A stretch of DNA of 64,000 bases from Lawsonibacter asaccharolyticus (GCA_003112755.1 BFBT01000001.1:620001-684000), one strand, 5' to 3'; positions 40,724-50,223 are shown, counted from the first letter of the stretch. Notes: generated from the sequence alone by a model not told the origin. A program made the numbers and translations.

Positions 40724-42907
40724 TCATCGAGGGAGGCTACGCACGATCAGATTCGTCAGCATCACGGGCAGCTCGTGGAGGTTGGTGATGTCCAAATAGC
40801 CATCTCCATAGATCCGCTCGATTCGTGGGCGGTCTTCACCAATAGCCGCCGCATAGATCTTGACGCCCTTGCGCGCATACTCCAGCTTGATCCCTCGCAG
40901 ATCGGCCTCGGCTGCAGAGCCGGTGTAGCCGTCATCGTTCGGCTGTCCGTCGCAGATGATCATGAGGATTTTCACCTCTGAGATCTGCTTGGACAGTTTC
41001 TCCGCCACAAAGCGCAGCGCAGCTCCGTCACGATTACAGTCTCGGGCACTCATATCCATGAGCCGATAGCGATTGTTCTTGTCATAGGTATCGAAGTCGG
41101 AGTAGGAAAACAGCTCAACATGGGAGTTCCAGGCAGTGTGGCCAACAACCATCAGTGGGATACCCAGAGACTCACAGAAGTCCTGGATCACAACGGCAGT
41201 TGCACGCGCTCTGGTGATCCGGTCGTTGGAGCACATTGAACCACTCTCGTCGATGAGCAGGCCAACGGAAAGGTTGATCGGCTCAGTCGGAAGCCGGGAG
41301 TTGTAGAAGATGCGTCCGTCAGTCCGGTGCAAGGCGTGCTGATTCAGTCGCTTGCCGATCAGAAGACCGGTCTGCTTGCCGCCCTGCCGCTGATCACGAA
41401 GCGCTGTGCTAACACTACGCTGCAATCGCTTGGAGAGCATTAAAAGCTCCGGAGCCACACGGTTATAGCTGTCGATGAGGTTCTGATCCACGCGAGCCAT
41501 ACGATTGACCGTGATGTGGATATTGCGGTGCGCGTTGCCATATCGGATGGAATTTGCCTCACGCTGGAGTTCTTCAGAGAGTTCTTCCTCCAGTTCCTCT
41601 GTGACTTTTTCCTCCGCCATATGCTCCAAAAGCCGTTCAATGTCCTCTGCTGCGTGCTCGTAGTCATAGCCGTCATACTCGCTGTTCTGATCCACACCGC
41701 CACTGCCGCTGCTTGTGATACTATTCGTCAGATGGGCAGCAATGCGGTCACTCTCTTCCGAAATCACACGCTCGGCCTGTGCCCGGATGGCATTCATCTG
41801 CCCAGGATCGGGCGTGAAGGAGCCATTGCTCGGGACAGGTGTCGTCTTCATCGTGAAGTTAGGCGCCGCCTTAGGGAGTTGGCTGGAGAGGTCTTCATCA
41901 ACCGCCTGCTTACCCTGCTGCAATCCATTATCGTCTTCATCATCCCCGCTACCAGACTGGCCAGGGGTAGGAACGCCTCCGGAACCACTACCGCTACCGA
42001 CTCCTTTCTGCTGCTGAGCCTGCTGTTGCGCCTGTTTCTGCTTATCTCGCAGAGCGTCAAAGCAGCGCTGCATCATTGGCCAGAGATCTATCAGGATCTT
42101 GCTCACGGTCTCACAGCGGGATCTGGCATCGTCGTCGTAAACACACTCATCGACCAGAGGAATGTACTGGTAGAGTTTGTCAATGAACTCGCCGGTGTAG
42201 CCTGACAGGTTATTGACCTCGTGTGCCCGGATATACTGGATCAGGAGGTTGAGTACGATACTGTGGTCATAATACTTGCGATTGATCATCTCACTGATCT
42301 CCGGCACGGTATCCGCGAAGCGCAGGTTATTGAGTGCGATCCCTTTGGCGGGGGAGCCAGGAAACTCATAGGAGTACCTGGCATCCACATATCCGTCTTC
42401 CAAGATGTTCTGCAGCGCGTGCGCCACACTCATGATGACCTGATAAGGAACCGTGTCGGTCTCATCGAGAACTGCTTCGAGGATGTCGCGTGCATGGAGC
42501 TTTTGCATACTGTCCAGACCGTCAGGCATCTTCGGGTAGAATTTGCCCTTCTCCAGTTTGCTGAAGTAGCTGTTCCAAATGCGGTTATCGGTGAACAGGT
42601 TGTGTCCACACTCATGCGCATTGAAGCCCTCCAGACTCATGGAGCGCAGCAGTCGGGTCGGTAAGCTCCAGGTGATGTGGTTGCAGGCATTGATATAAAT
42701 GCCGTGGTAATCCGTAAAGGCCACGGTATCATCGTCATGGTCTGCCACAACACGCACACGCAGCGGCCGCTTATAGCGTTTCGTTGCCGCCTCGGCAAGG
42801 TCGGTCAGATAGCCGTTATAGGCTCTTGAGGAGAAGAACTCCTCATCTGATATCTTGCTTTTTGCGTCAAGGATCCGCTTTCGGATCTGTCGATGTGATG
42901 TTCTCAT
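40724..42907 (-). CDS. CobT-like protein: HECGH metallopeptidase-like N-terminus plus vWA domain
   Basis: 727 residues from ATG 42907 (GGAGG upstream). FNAHECGHNLFTD (95-107) holds a full HExxH-type zinc motif. A Q/G/S/D-rich low-complexity linker (about residues 290-350) precedes an acidic helix and a C-terminal vWA domain with LLIDESGSM, the MIDAS motif. This architecture resembles CobT-like partners of AAA ATPases found in phages and plasmids. The AAA partner is two genes upstream. The biological target is unknown. Confidence 0.83.
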   Translation of the reverse strand: MRTSHRQIRKRILDAKSKISDEEFFSSRAYNGYLTDLAEAATKRYKRPLRVRVVADHDDDTVAFTDYHGIYINACNHITWSLPTRLLRSMSLEGFNAHECGHNLFTDNRIWNSYFSKLEKGKFYPKMPDGLDSMQKLHARDILEAVLDETDTVPYQVIMSVAHALQNILEDGYVDARYSYEFPGSPAKGIALNNLRFADTVPEISEMINRKYYDHSIVLNLLIQYIRAHEVNNLSGYTGEFIDKLYQYIPLVDECVYDDDARSRCETVSKILIDLWPMMQRCFDALRDKQKQAQQQAQQQKGVGSGSGSGGVPTPGQSGSGDDEDDNGLQQGKQAVDEDLSSQLPKAAPNFTMKTTPVPSNGSFTPDPGQMNAIRAQAERVISEESDRIAAHLTNSITSSGSGGVDQNSEYDGYDYEHAAEDIERLLEHMAEEKVTEELEEELSEELQREANSIRYGNAHRNIHITVNRMARVDQNLIDSYNRVAPELLMLSKRLQRSVSTALRDQRQGGKQTGLLIGKRLNQHALHRTDGRIFYNSRLPTEPINLSVGLLIDESGSMCSNDRITRARATAVVIQDFCESLGIPLMVVGHTAWNSHVELFSYSDFDTYDKNNRYRLMDMSARDCNRDGAALRFVAEKLSKQISEVKILMIICDGQPNDDGYTGSAAEADLRGIKLEYARKGVKIYAAAIGEDRPRIERIYGDGYLDITNLHELPVMLTNLIVRSLPR

Positions 42908-42922
42908 ACGCGGTTCCTCCAA

Positions 42923-43258
42923 TCACGCCGGGACACTGTCACAGGTGACGGGGATCTCTTTGAGCATCGCTGAGAGCGTTTCACACATCTCCTCGAAGGG
43001 CTGCTGGGGGTAGAACCAGAACAGGTGCTGCTGGACGCCGGCTACGCTGATGATCAGCGGCATCTTCCCGGAGGGAGGATAGTTCCGCATAGGCTCAACG
43101 AGCACGCCAGACGCAGCAGGGCCGAGTGCCATGTCGATGACCCACTTCACGAGCCTTGCGGCCTCGTCGGAGGTCATGGCCCGATCTGCGGGCAGGTCAT
43201 AGCAGGCCAAAGCAACCGCAACGGCAAAACGGACAAAGGATTCTCTTTCGACTTTCAT
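42923..43258 (-). CDS. Small protein between the AAA and vWA genes
   Basis: 111 residues, helical first half (FVRFAVAVALACYDLPADRA), then VQQHLFWFYPQQPFEEMCET. Position inside the AAA/vWA operon suggests it belongs to the complex. Not recognised. Confidence 0.6.
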   Translation of the reverse strand: MKVERESFVRFAVAVALACYDLPADRAMTSDEAARLVKWVIDMALGPAASGVLVEPMRNYPPSGKMPLIISVAGVQQHLFWFYPQQPFEEMCETLSAMLKEIPVTCDSVPA

Positions 43259-43276
43259 CAATAAACACCTCTTTCG

Positions 43277-45085
43277 TCAAATTGTTCTTGAGTACTGGGG
43301 CTCCAAACACGCAGAGATCAGCTCGGCACGATTATCCGGATCCGCAGAGGCAGAGGAGATGATGGTGGACAAGGCAGACTCATACGGGTCATGAGTTACC
43401 ATGGTGGACAGCACCCAACTCTTGAACTCACGCATACCGCAGCTGCCGTCCGTAATCATGGTCTGGCGGCAGCGCTCAGCGACATCACGCACGACAATGG
43501 CCATCTTCGTCGCCTCCTGCTCATCGGTAAAACCGGTGACATTCATGACGCGTTTCACCATCGTGTTCAAGTCGGGAGCTTCCATGTCATAGATCAGATC
43601 CATACGGGAAATCACGCTCTGGTTCATGTCGCGACATCCGGAGTAGTCCGAGTTGGTCGTGACTACGATCACCGTATCCGGATGACGTTTTACACGCTCT
43701 CCGGTGGGCAGAGTAATCACCTGGCAGTTATCCAGCAGAGAGTTCAAGCCGACCAGAACGCCGGGGTTTGCGATACAGGAAGGCTCCTGCAATTCACAAA
43801 CATAGCCGTGCCGGATCGCCTCAACGAGAGGTGTATCCACATAGCGGATGCGCTGGCCGGGTGTTTCTTCCTTCTCCACCAGATTTCCAACAGCAATCTC
43901 GATGAGCTTCTGCAGCACATCGTCTTCCGTCTTCTCCTCGTCGTACTCACCGGTCAGCATCATATAGACACTGGGCGGATGCATGGTGATGTCGGAGATC
44001 TTCGGGAGATCCTCGATAGGAGTACTGCCATGAAAGCCGTTGGTATCAGGAATAAACTGTCCAACCAGGTCGGTGATCTCCGTGTTGGCGCTGCAGGTCA
44101 TAAGCGTGTAGGGCAGATTGAGCCCTGCTGCGATTGCCTGTGCGCCCATGGTCTTGCCGGTACCAGCCTCGCCCCGGAACAGGAAGTTACGCATTGGCTG
44201 GCTGGATGCCGTAGTGACTTTGGCGTGCTCACAGACACGGACGACCTCTTTGGGGATGATGTACCAGTCGGGCAGCGTGGGCACCATTGCCAGCTCTCGT
44301 GCCGTAAGAGTACGGTTGGAGAGCGCGTACTTGGCTACAAAATCCTCCTTCTGGAAGGAAGACGCTTTCGCCGTAGGTGTCCCGGACATCTGCATGATGG
44401 TGAACTCCCCATAAGAGGCGCCGGTGGGAGCGTAGTTGCCGCTGTCCATGGCCATCTGGGTAATGACGGAGATATTGCCAGTCGTAGGGATGGAGATCTT
44501 GACGCCATCAGAACCCAGCTGCTTACTGTTCTCAATGCGACGGTAGACATTATCACAGAGAGTCAGTGCGCATTCGAATGCCGCATCCATATCTGCCCAG
44601 CCACTCTCAAGGAGGGAGACAAACTCCTGGAACTTCTGCCGGAACTCGTCATCCTCGTTGAGGACGGGCATGAGGCAGAACAGGAGGCCCGAACCGGTGC
44701 CGTTGCCGGCACCAACAGAATAGGGCTTCAAGGCCTGTGTGCCGTCCTCCACCTGTGCGGCATTGAATTTGCCGGTGACGGGGTTGAAGACCACACAGTC
44801 CGTCTTGTTGGCGGATCGATACTCACTGATGCGGTAAGTAGTGCCCTGATGCCCGATGGCGCCGAGGCCATCGACACTCTGCCCATTCTCCGTTGCGCTC
44901 ACCAGCTTGGCGTATGCGAGCAAGGCCCGCATCGTAGGCGCATGGAGCGTGGACTTCTGAGCTGTACTGGATGTGTTGTACTGGGAAAAGCCCATCGACT
45001 TGGATCCGGCATATTTCGGGTCGTCAAAGGGCGCCGGTTGCTGGAGACGGAAGCTCCAAGCTTCAAACAGTTTGGTCTTAGCCAT
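43277..45085 (-). CDS. CobS/MoxR-like AAA+ ATPase with long N-terminal domain
   Basis: 602 residues from ATG 45085. The N-terminal 280 residues are unique (GAGNGTGSGLLFCLMP and others); the AAA+ core has Walker A GEAGTGKT (305-312), a Walker B-like region, and VIVVTTNSDYSGCRDMN with SRMDLIYD as sensor and arginine-finger area. Partner of the vWA/HECGH protein, like CobS with CobT. Second AAA/vWA pair of this window. Confidence 0.85.
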   Translation of the reverse strand: MAKTKLFEAWSFRLQQPAPFDDPKYAGSKSMGFSQYNTSSTAQKSTLHAPTMRALLAYAKLVSATENGQSVDGLGAIGHQGTTYRISEYRSANKTDCVVFNPVTGKFNAAQVEDGTQALKPYSVGAGNGTGSGLLFCLMPVLNEDDEFRQKFQEFVSLLESGWADMDAAFECALTLCDNVYRRIENSKQLGSDGVKISIPTTGNISVITQMAMDSGNYAPTGASYGEFTIMQMSGTPTAKASSFQKEDFVAKYALSNRTLTARELAMVPTLPDWYIIPKEVVRVCEHAKVTTASSQPMRNFLFRGEAGTGKTMGAQAIAAGLNLPYTLMTCSANTEITDLVGQFIPDTNGFHGSTPIEDLPKISDITMHPPSVYMMLTGEYDEEKTEDDVLQKLIEIAVGNLVEKEETPGQRIRYVDTPLVEAIRHGYVCELQEPSCIANPGVLVGLNSLLDNCQVITLPTGERVKRHPDTVIVVTTNSDYSGCRDMNQSVISRMDLIYDMEAPDLNTMVKRVMNVTGFTDEQEATKMAIVVRDVAERCRQTMITDGSCGMREFKSWVLSTMVTHDPYESALSTIISSASADPDNRAELISACLEPQYSRTI

Positions 45086-45108
45086 AATCACACCTCATTG
45101 AAAAAAAG

Positions 45109-45927
45109 TTAGGCCCAGGACACGGTGAGTTCCTGGTTACACACTTCAGCGGCAATGTCATCTTCGCGTGCCAGAACACACAGATCCTCCCACGCAGGAC
45201 GGGGCGGAAAGTCGGGGATGGTATCCACCGGCTGCTGCTTACCACTGGCTGTGACGAAGACATCTCCGTTCTCCTTGATGGTCAGGCGCTTGTGGCCTTG
45301 CACATTCAGCTCGTCAATCAAAGCGCTGAGCAATGCGATGCCTTTCTGCGTGTACCACTGCTTCACATCGCTGCGATCCAGGATGTCCTGCTCTTCCAGG
45401 TCCTCATCGTTGTGCGGCTGCAATTCAGCCTCCGCAAGAGGAACCATCTGGACCAGGGCGATCTCCAACTTTCCAGTGGCGCTCAGCGTCACCTCACCGA
45501 AGTTGAATGGATCACAGTGATAGAGCTTGATGCGTTTGGTGCAACCCTTGCTGATCTCCTCGGAGCTCGGACGAGCCTCCCAGAGCCATGCGACCGTGGG
45601 ATAGCTCTGCTTCAGCTGCTCCATGATTCGATAATTGACCTGTCTGAGCAAGCTCAGTCGGGTATCATCATCTGCTTCTTGCGGAGTCTCCGTAAGCGGT
45701 TTGGTCTCCTGCTTCGCAGGAAAGGCCTTTTGCTCTGCGGGCATCTTTTTGCAGTGTTTTCTGTGCGAGCGAAATAGCTTCGAGATCACAAAACACACCC
45801 AGACAAAAAGCGCAGCGCAAGCGATCCATTGGAATATGGGGCGCTTGAAGATCGCGCAGAGAAACAGACAGGGTACAACAAGAACCCTCAGCAGGGTCCA
45901 TGCGTCAATTCGGCTTTTGACAGCCAC
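45109..45927 (-). CDS. Membrane protein with two N-terminal TM segments
   Basis: 272 residues. Two close hydrophobic segments (about 12-26 and 31-49) then a soluble domain with IALLSALIDELNVQGHKRLT. May anchor the AAA/vWA machine to the membrane, as it is the preceding gene in the operon; that is inference. Confidence 0.6.
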   Translation of the reverse strand: MAVKSRIDAWTLLRVLVVPCLFLCAIFKRPIFQWIACAALFVWVCFVISKLFRSHRKHCKKMPAEQKAFPAKQETKPLTETPQEADDDTRLSLLRQVNYRIMEQLKQSYPTVAWLWEARPSSEEISKGCTKRIKLYHCDPFNFGEVTLSATGKLEIALVQMVPLAEAELQPHNDEDLEEQDILDRSDVKQWYTQKGIALLSALIDELNVQGHKRLTIKENGDVFVTASGKQQPVDTIPDFPPRPAWEDLCVLAREDDIAAEVCNQELTVSWA

Positions 45928-45974
45928 AAATAGTCAGTCCTTTCGTATGTAGATTTTGGAATGGACAAAACAAA

Positions 45975-46009
45975 ATGGGCTGCAAGCATTCACAACACTT
46001 ACAGCCCAT
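45975..46009 (-). terminator. Terminator after the ssb gene
   Basis: ATGGGCTG (45975-45982) pairs with CAGCCCAT (46002-46009); read on minus it is followed by TTTGTTTTG. Confidence 0.7.
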
Positions 46010-46024
46010 ATATGTATGTCCAGA

Positions 46025-46456
46025 TCAGAGGGGGAGGTCGTCATCGTCATCGCCACTTGGAATCGTCTGCTCCGGGCGTACCTTACCGGAGCTCTTCTGT
46101 GCGGTTTTTGCCGTACCCTGCGAAGAGTCCGCCTCATCGCCTTTCGGCTTTGAACCAGTAAAGTGCCACTCGAGGACACCGACATCCGCAGAGATCTGAC
46201 GGATGCCCTCATCCGTCTCGTAGGGACGCAGATTCAGATTACCGATGATCTCGATCAGACGGCCCTTCTTGATGCCGGCCTTCTGCATCCGATTGGCGAT
46301 GTACTCGCTTGCGGTGCAGTTGAAGAAAGAGGCGTTGTCCTGATTTCCATATTTTGTGTTGACCACAAATCGGAATGTGCAGTAGTCTCCATTCTTTCCG
46401 CTCTTGATCTCCGGATCGGTGACCAGACGGCCCTCCATAATGATGGTTGCGTGCAT
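46025..46456 (-). CDS. ssb: Single-stranded DNA-binding protein
   Basis: 143 residues. OB-fold SSB: ATIIMEGRLVTDPEIKSGKN, FRFVVNTKYGNQDNASFFNC and KGRLIEIIGNLNLRPYETDE, then a flexible linker and the acidic tail DDDDDLPL, a variant of the usual DDDIPF partner-binding tip. Accessory-element SSB variants support replication or transfer of the element. Confidence 0.92.
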   Translation of the reverse strand: MHATIIMEGRLVTDPEIKSGKNGDYCTFRFVVNTKYGNQDNASFFNCTASEYIANRMQKAGIKKGRLIEIIGNLNLRPYETDEGIRQISADVGVLEWHFTGSKPKGDEADSSQGTAKTAQKSSGKVRPEQTIPSGDDDDDLPL

Positions 46457-46708
46457 AATCCTTTTCCTTTCTGCCTTACGGCTTAAAATATTCCAAACGC
46501 CTTACGACGCATGGTACAAAGTCATCCAGCCGAAGCCGGACAAAGAAAAAGACAGAGGCGGATGGCAATAGAGTCACAATCCACGATTCTGCCTGATATG
46601 CCTGCGTGGTTGGTCACAGGCTCACATCTTAAAAAGCTCCAGTTGGAGGATCAATCTAATAAAGAACACAGTAAGCATATCATCCGCTTCGGCACCCTTC
46701 CAGAATAC
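46457..46708. other. Intergenic stretch, nothing supported
   Basis: About 250 bases upstream of ssb. A plus-strand open frame of 71 codons exists but has no ribosome site or recognisable content. I see no repeat, and only generic A/T-rich promoter-like stretches. Confidence 0.4.
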
Positions 46709-47164
46709 CTAAATCTGCTTTCCTGACGAAAAAGGCAGCTCTTCATGACCAAGGACGATGATGGCCGGCTGGAGGATTTCTGGGAGTTCAATCTGGATCT
46801 CGGCGATCGGTTCTCGCTTGAGATAGAAGCGATAGTCGGTTCCAATCTTGAGCTTGTATCGGCCTTCCAGGATTCTCTGCTCCAACGAGCCGTCTTCCAA
46901 AGCCAGCACGATCGTGTGCCGCTTCCTTGCATAGCCGGCCTGTTCCCGGACAAGCGTCCCTTCAATGCACTCATAGTGCTCTCCCTTGATCGTTCGATAG
47001 TAGTCGATGATCTTCACGCCTCCGGCAACAGCTACACCAGCTGATAGTATAAGGAGCGTATGGTCTTGGGAGATGAACGAGAGGATGATGCCGAGAATGG
47101 TAATGGCAAGGATCGTAAGAACCAACTTAGTGAACTTAGTTGCTATGGGTGGTGGCATTTTCAT
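46709..47164 (-). CDS. Small membrane protein with two TM segments
   Basis: 151 residues from ATG 47164. Two hydrophobic segments (about 11-30 and 35-48) then a beta-rich cytoplasmic-type domain with HTIVLALEDGSLEQRILEG. Not recognised. Confidence 0.6.
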   Translation of the reverse strand: MKMPPPIATKFTKLVLTILAITILGIILSFISQDHTLLILSAGVAVAGGVKIIDYYRTIKGEHYECIEGTLVREQAGYARKRHTIVLALEDGSLEQRILEGRYKLKIGTDYRFYLKREPIAEIQIELPEILQPAIIVLGHEELPFSSGKQI

Positions 47165-47208
47165 AACAGGTTCCTTTCTCTGTTTATAAGACAGTGGTAA
47201 AATCAAGC

Positions 47209-47236
47209 GCCCAGAAAGCGATGAAGCTTTCTGGGC
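47209..47236 (-). terminator. Terminator after the 47243 gene
   Basis: GCCCAGAAAGC (47209-47219) pairs with GCTTTCTGGGC (47226-47236), 11 bp; on minus it continues GCTTGATTTTAC. Confidence 0.75.
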
Positions 47237-47242
47237 TTGTAT

Positions 47243-47929
47243 CTATGCGTGTTCCAAAATGACCTGGCGTGTCAGGTAGAGATTCGCCGTCGCCTCCAGG
47301 ACATCGTGGCGGTGGTCTGAGAGGCTGGATGCGTTGTTCAGCCGCGCCTGATTGTCGGACTCCTCCGTGTAGATGGCTGAAATGACCTTGTCGGCCGAAC
47401 TCACATCGCGCACATTGTTCTCAAAGCAGCGAACCAACTCCGGTACGCTCAGCGGGGTCTGAAGCACCAGCTTCATGATCCTACGCTCGGCATCCGAACT
47501 CTTCTCTGGCTGCAGCAGATAAACAGCCTCGAAGAAGTTTACCTTCTTCTGCTTGAGCAGCTTGGCTACATTCATGAGCTTCCGGGTACCCTGGACGCCT
47601 CGAAGAGGAATCACATAGGTGTCCGAAAGCATATTGTAGAGCGCATCCGCACCGGTGTATCCTACACCCTTGATGATGAGCTTGCGCTTAACCAGCATCT
47701 CCAGGGACTTATCAAAAGAGGAAGGTGCGATCTCTATTTCCTCCATCTTGTCATAGAACTTTTTACGAAGCTCCTCATAGGTCAGTACATCCCACAGGAG
47801 CATACTCCAGAGACTGAACTCCGGAATGGAGACTGGCTGCAGCTTTCCCAGCCGCATGATATAAGGCATATTCTTGCCGTCTTCGCTTCTGATCTGATAA
47901 CTGCCTGCAGCAGCATAAAATGTCATCAT
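47243..47929 (-). CDS. Winged-helix-like unknown protein
   Basis: 228 residues behind AAGGAGG. Helical with EFSLWSMLLWDVLTYEELRK and MLVKRKLIIKGVGYTG, a winged-helix-like pattern, and a C-terminal QARLNNASSLSDHRHDVLEA. Probable transcription regulator of Firmicutes elements; family not certain. Confidence 0.6.
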   Translation of the reverse strand: MMTFYAAAGSYQIRSEDGKNMPYIMRLGKLQPVSIPEFSLWSMLLWDVLTYEELRKKFYDKMEEIEIAPSSFDKSLEMLVKRKLIIKGVGYTGADALYNMLSDTYVIPLRGVQGTRKLMNVAKLLKQKKVNFFEAVYLLQPEKSSDAERRIMKLVLQTPLSVPELVRCFENNVRDVSSADKVISAIYTEESDNQARLNNASSLSDHRHDVLEATANLYLTRQVILEHA

Positions 47930-47992
47930 TGCTGTATCCTCCTTATCCGTTCTACACTTTTCTTACGAAGGTGGCTTGGGAAGAACAACAAA

Positions 47993-48544
47993 TCAGCACA
48001 AAATTCCCATCAGGGCAGGTTCGTTCCGGAGCTTGCTGCGGGCTCGCGAGATCCATGCATTGACATTATTGACGGTGGTCCCGTAGAGATTTGCGATCTC
48101 AACAGACTCATATCCCTGCAGCTTCAGCTCAATGGCCTCGACTCCTTTCCGAGCAACACCCTGGTACTTCTCCTTACAGGCGCGCAACGCTGCCATAGCG
48201 GAATCGTCAGTGACCTCTGCCTCGAAGTCAACGGTGGTATGGGCAAGCAGATCAAAGAACACCTCGCCCTCTTCAGCGCCTGCATCTACACTTCTCTGGA
48301 GTCGGTAATTCATCGCACGGCAGTGATCGATAATGGCATTGTAGATATACCGACAAGCGAAGGGCGCGAATTCGCCGCTATCCGCCTGGTACTTCAAAGC
48401 GGCACGGCAGATGGCCTCACAACCGATGGCATAGAAGTCATCATAGGTCAATAGCGGTCTGTTGGGAACTGAGATTCTGGTTCGGATGACCCAGTTGACC
48501 AGATCCAGATGTTCCATTACAAGCTCATTCTGATAATCAGTCAT
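47993..48544 (-). CDS. Sigma-70-like factor (2)
   Basis: 183 residues from ATG 48544 (GGAGGTG upstream). Region-2-like LTYDDFYAIGCEAICRAALK with FAPFACRYIYNAIIDHCRA, and a C-terminal region-4 helix-turn-helix LKLQGYESVEIANLYGTTVN followed by WISRARSKLR. A classic small sigma factor; with the other sigma-like gene at 35.8 kb it may drive genes of this element. Confidence 0.85.
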   Translation of the reverse strand: MTDYQNELVMEHLDLVNWVIRTRISVPNRPLLTYDDFYAIGCEAICRAALKYQADSGEFAPFACRYIYNAIIDHCRAMNYRLQRSVDAGAEEGEVFFDLLAHTTVDFEAEVTDDSAMAALRACKEKYQGVARKGVEAIELKLQGYESVEIANLYGTTVNNVNAWISRARSKLRNEPALMGILC

Positions 48545-48558
48545 GTCAGGCACCTCCT

Positions 48559-48990
48559 TTATGCGACACGATGGTTTCTTGCGAGCACCTCATCGCAAAG
48601 CCGGATAAGTTCCTTGCATCGGTACTCGCTGCACATTCCAATGTGGGCATCCTTCAGACTCAATCCTAAGGAGTCCGCAAACCAGCGGTAGGCATTCTCT
48701 CGTGTCATGATCCCGGTCTGCCAGATGCGGTCAAACTTCCGGTGCGCCTGGATGCGCAGGTTCCGGAGGTCTCCGTCCGCCGGCACGCCCATCGGCTGAT
48801 TGGTGCCGGGATGCGCTGCCACATAAGTGTTGCACGCGGGGTAGTTGTGACAGACATAGAGTTTCCGATCGTTCTGGCAGTCGCGGTAGATCTCTGCTGC
48901 TGGTCTCAAGATCATGGCTGCTCCACAATAGGGGCAGCGGAAGGGTCTGCTGCGCTGCGCACTGGTCTTTCTTTTCTTCAAAATGATCAT
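48559..48990 (-). CDS. DUF3268 zinc-finger protein
   Basis: 143 residues (or 140 from TTG 48981, better spaced after GGAG). RCPYCGAAMILRP, LYVCHNYPACNTYVAAHPGT and LRNLRIQAHRKFDRIWQTG are the DUF3268 zinc-finger pattern. Common on Firmicutes plasmids and phages, where it may be a DNA-binding protein. Confidence 0.8.
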   Translation of the reverse strand: MIILKKRKTSAQRSRPFRCPYCGAAMILRPAAEIYRDCQNDRKLYVCHNYPACNTYVAAHPGTNQPMGVPADGDLRNLRIQAHRKFDRIWQTGIMTRENAYRWFADSLGLSLKDAHIGMCSEYRCKELIRLCDEVLARNHRVA

Positions 48991-49118
48991 CTCCTTTCGT
49001 CTTCATTAAGAGTTCACTCAAAAAACAGAGGGGGTCCCCCCGTCGTCTGTCAAAATAATTTGTAAACTTTTCGTGAACGAGAAAAGAAAAAGAGCCGCGA
49101 CCGAATCGCAGCTCAGGT

Positions 49119-49152
49119 TGTCCTTTCTATTGGACAGGGTTTGTGTTATGAT
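49119..49152 (+). promoter_or_regulatory. Palindrome and -10 box upstream of the third WYL gene
   Basis: TGTCC (49119-49123) and GGACA (49132-49136) form an inverted repeat directly upstream of TATGAT (49147-49152), 50 bases before the WYL start. The -35 region is poor, as expected for an activator-dependent or autoregulated promoter. The rest of the 210-base divergent region holds a GGGGGTCCCCCC run near 49030 and nothing else I can name. Confidence 0.45.
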
Positions 49153-49202
49153 GAGATATATTACGAATACTATGTACTTTCAGAAGAAAGGATGTCGATT
49201 AT

Positions 49203-50192
49203 ATGCCTCGTTCTTCTTTCCAGAAATTGAAGATCATCTACATCATGGAGTACCTGCTCAAAAACTCTGATGAGGAACACGCAGTTACAACCAATCAGAT
49301 CAAGGCCTATTTGCAATCCCACGATATCTCTGTCGAACGCAAGACCATTTATAGCGACATTGATGCCTTGAGGGATTACGGCTTGGATATCATCCAGGTA
49401 TCTGAGGGCAACACCCACGGCTACTATGTTGCCAGTCGTGATTTCGAGCTTCCGGAGCTAAAGCTGCTTGTGGATAGCGTGCAGTCCTCGAAGTTCATCA
49501 CCCACAAGAAGACGCTGTCCCTGATCAAGAAAATAGAGAAACTGGCCAGTATCCACAGCGCACAACTGCTCAACCGGCAGGTATTCGTGAAGAACAGGAT
49601 CAAGACGATGAATGAGTCCATCTACTACAATGTCGATGAGATTCATAACGGCATCTCAAGCAATCGGAAGATCCGGTTCCTGTATTTCGAGTATAATGTC
49701 GCCAAGGAGCGCGTGTACCGTCATGGCGGAGCCTATTACGTTGTCAGCCCCTTTGCGATGACATGGGACGATGAGAACTATTACATGGTTGCCTTTGATT
49801 CTGCTGCAGGGATTATCAAACACTACCGCGTCGATAAGATGGAAAAGATCACCGTTCTGGATGAAGAACGAGACGGTCAGGACGCTTATGAGGCGCTCGA
49901 CATGGCCGTCTATGCGCGTAAGACATTTGGCATGTTCACCGGCGAGGAGGTCAAGGTCCATCTCCGTTTCGAAAATCATCTCGTGGGCGCCGTACTCGAC
50001 CGTCTCGGGCGGGATGTGATCTTAGTCCCGGATGGAGAAGATCACTTTACAGTATGGACAGATGTGATCGTCAGTCCGCAGTTCTTTGCGTGGCTCTGCG
50101 GATTTCAGACGGCGGCGAAGGTCATTGGGCCTGATGATGTGGTCAATCAGATGGCAGAGCATGTCAAGTCGATCGCCGAGCAATACGAATAA
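49203..50192 (+). CDS. HTH-WYL transcriptional regulator 3
   Basis: 329 residues. N-terminal HTH_11-type winged helix (TNQIKAYLQSHDISVERKTI, then YSDIDALRDYGLDI), WYL domain (about 150-215: RKIRFLYFEYNVAKERVYRH, SPFAMTWDDENYYMVAFDS) and a C-terminal WCX region (VKVHLRFENHLVGAVLDRLG). Unlike the two WYL proteins at 8.4-10.6 kb it has a clear DNA-binding domain. It begins a plus-strand operon with the next three genes. Confidence 0.92.
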   Translation: MPRSSFQKLKIIYIMEYLLKNSDEEHAVTTNQIKAYLQSHDISVERKTIYSDIDALRDYGLDIIQVSEGNTHGYYVASRDFELPELKLLVDSVQSSKFITHKKTLSLIKKIEKLASIHSAQLLNRQVFVKNRIKTMNESIYYNVDEIHNGISSNRKIRFLYFEYNVAKERVYRHGGAYYVVSPFAMTWDDENYYMVAFDSAAGIIKHYRVDKMEKITVLDEERDGQDAYEALDMAVYARKTFGMFTGEEVKVHLRFENHLVGAVLDRLGRDVILVPDGEDHFTVWTDVIVSPQFFAWLCGFQTAAKVIGPDDVVNQMAEHVKSIAEQYE

Positions 50193-50223
50193 CGCCTGAA
50201 TTATGGAAGCGGAGGAGCTATAT

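Noticed and set aside
43391..45112. 573-codon plus-strand ORF opposite the AAA gene
   Set aside because: Shadow of the AAA ATPase gene, which has Walker motifs and a ribosome site on the minus strand.
46511..46726. 71-codon plus-strand ORF upstream of ssb
   Set aside because: No ribosome site, no homology pattern I recognise, and overlaps the end of a better-supported minus-strand gene.
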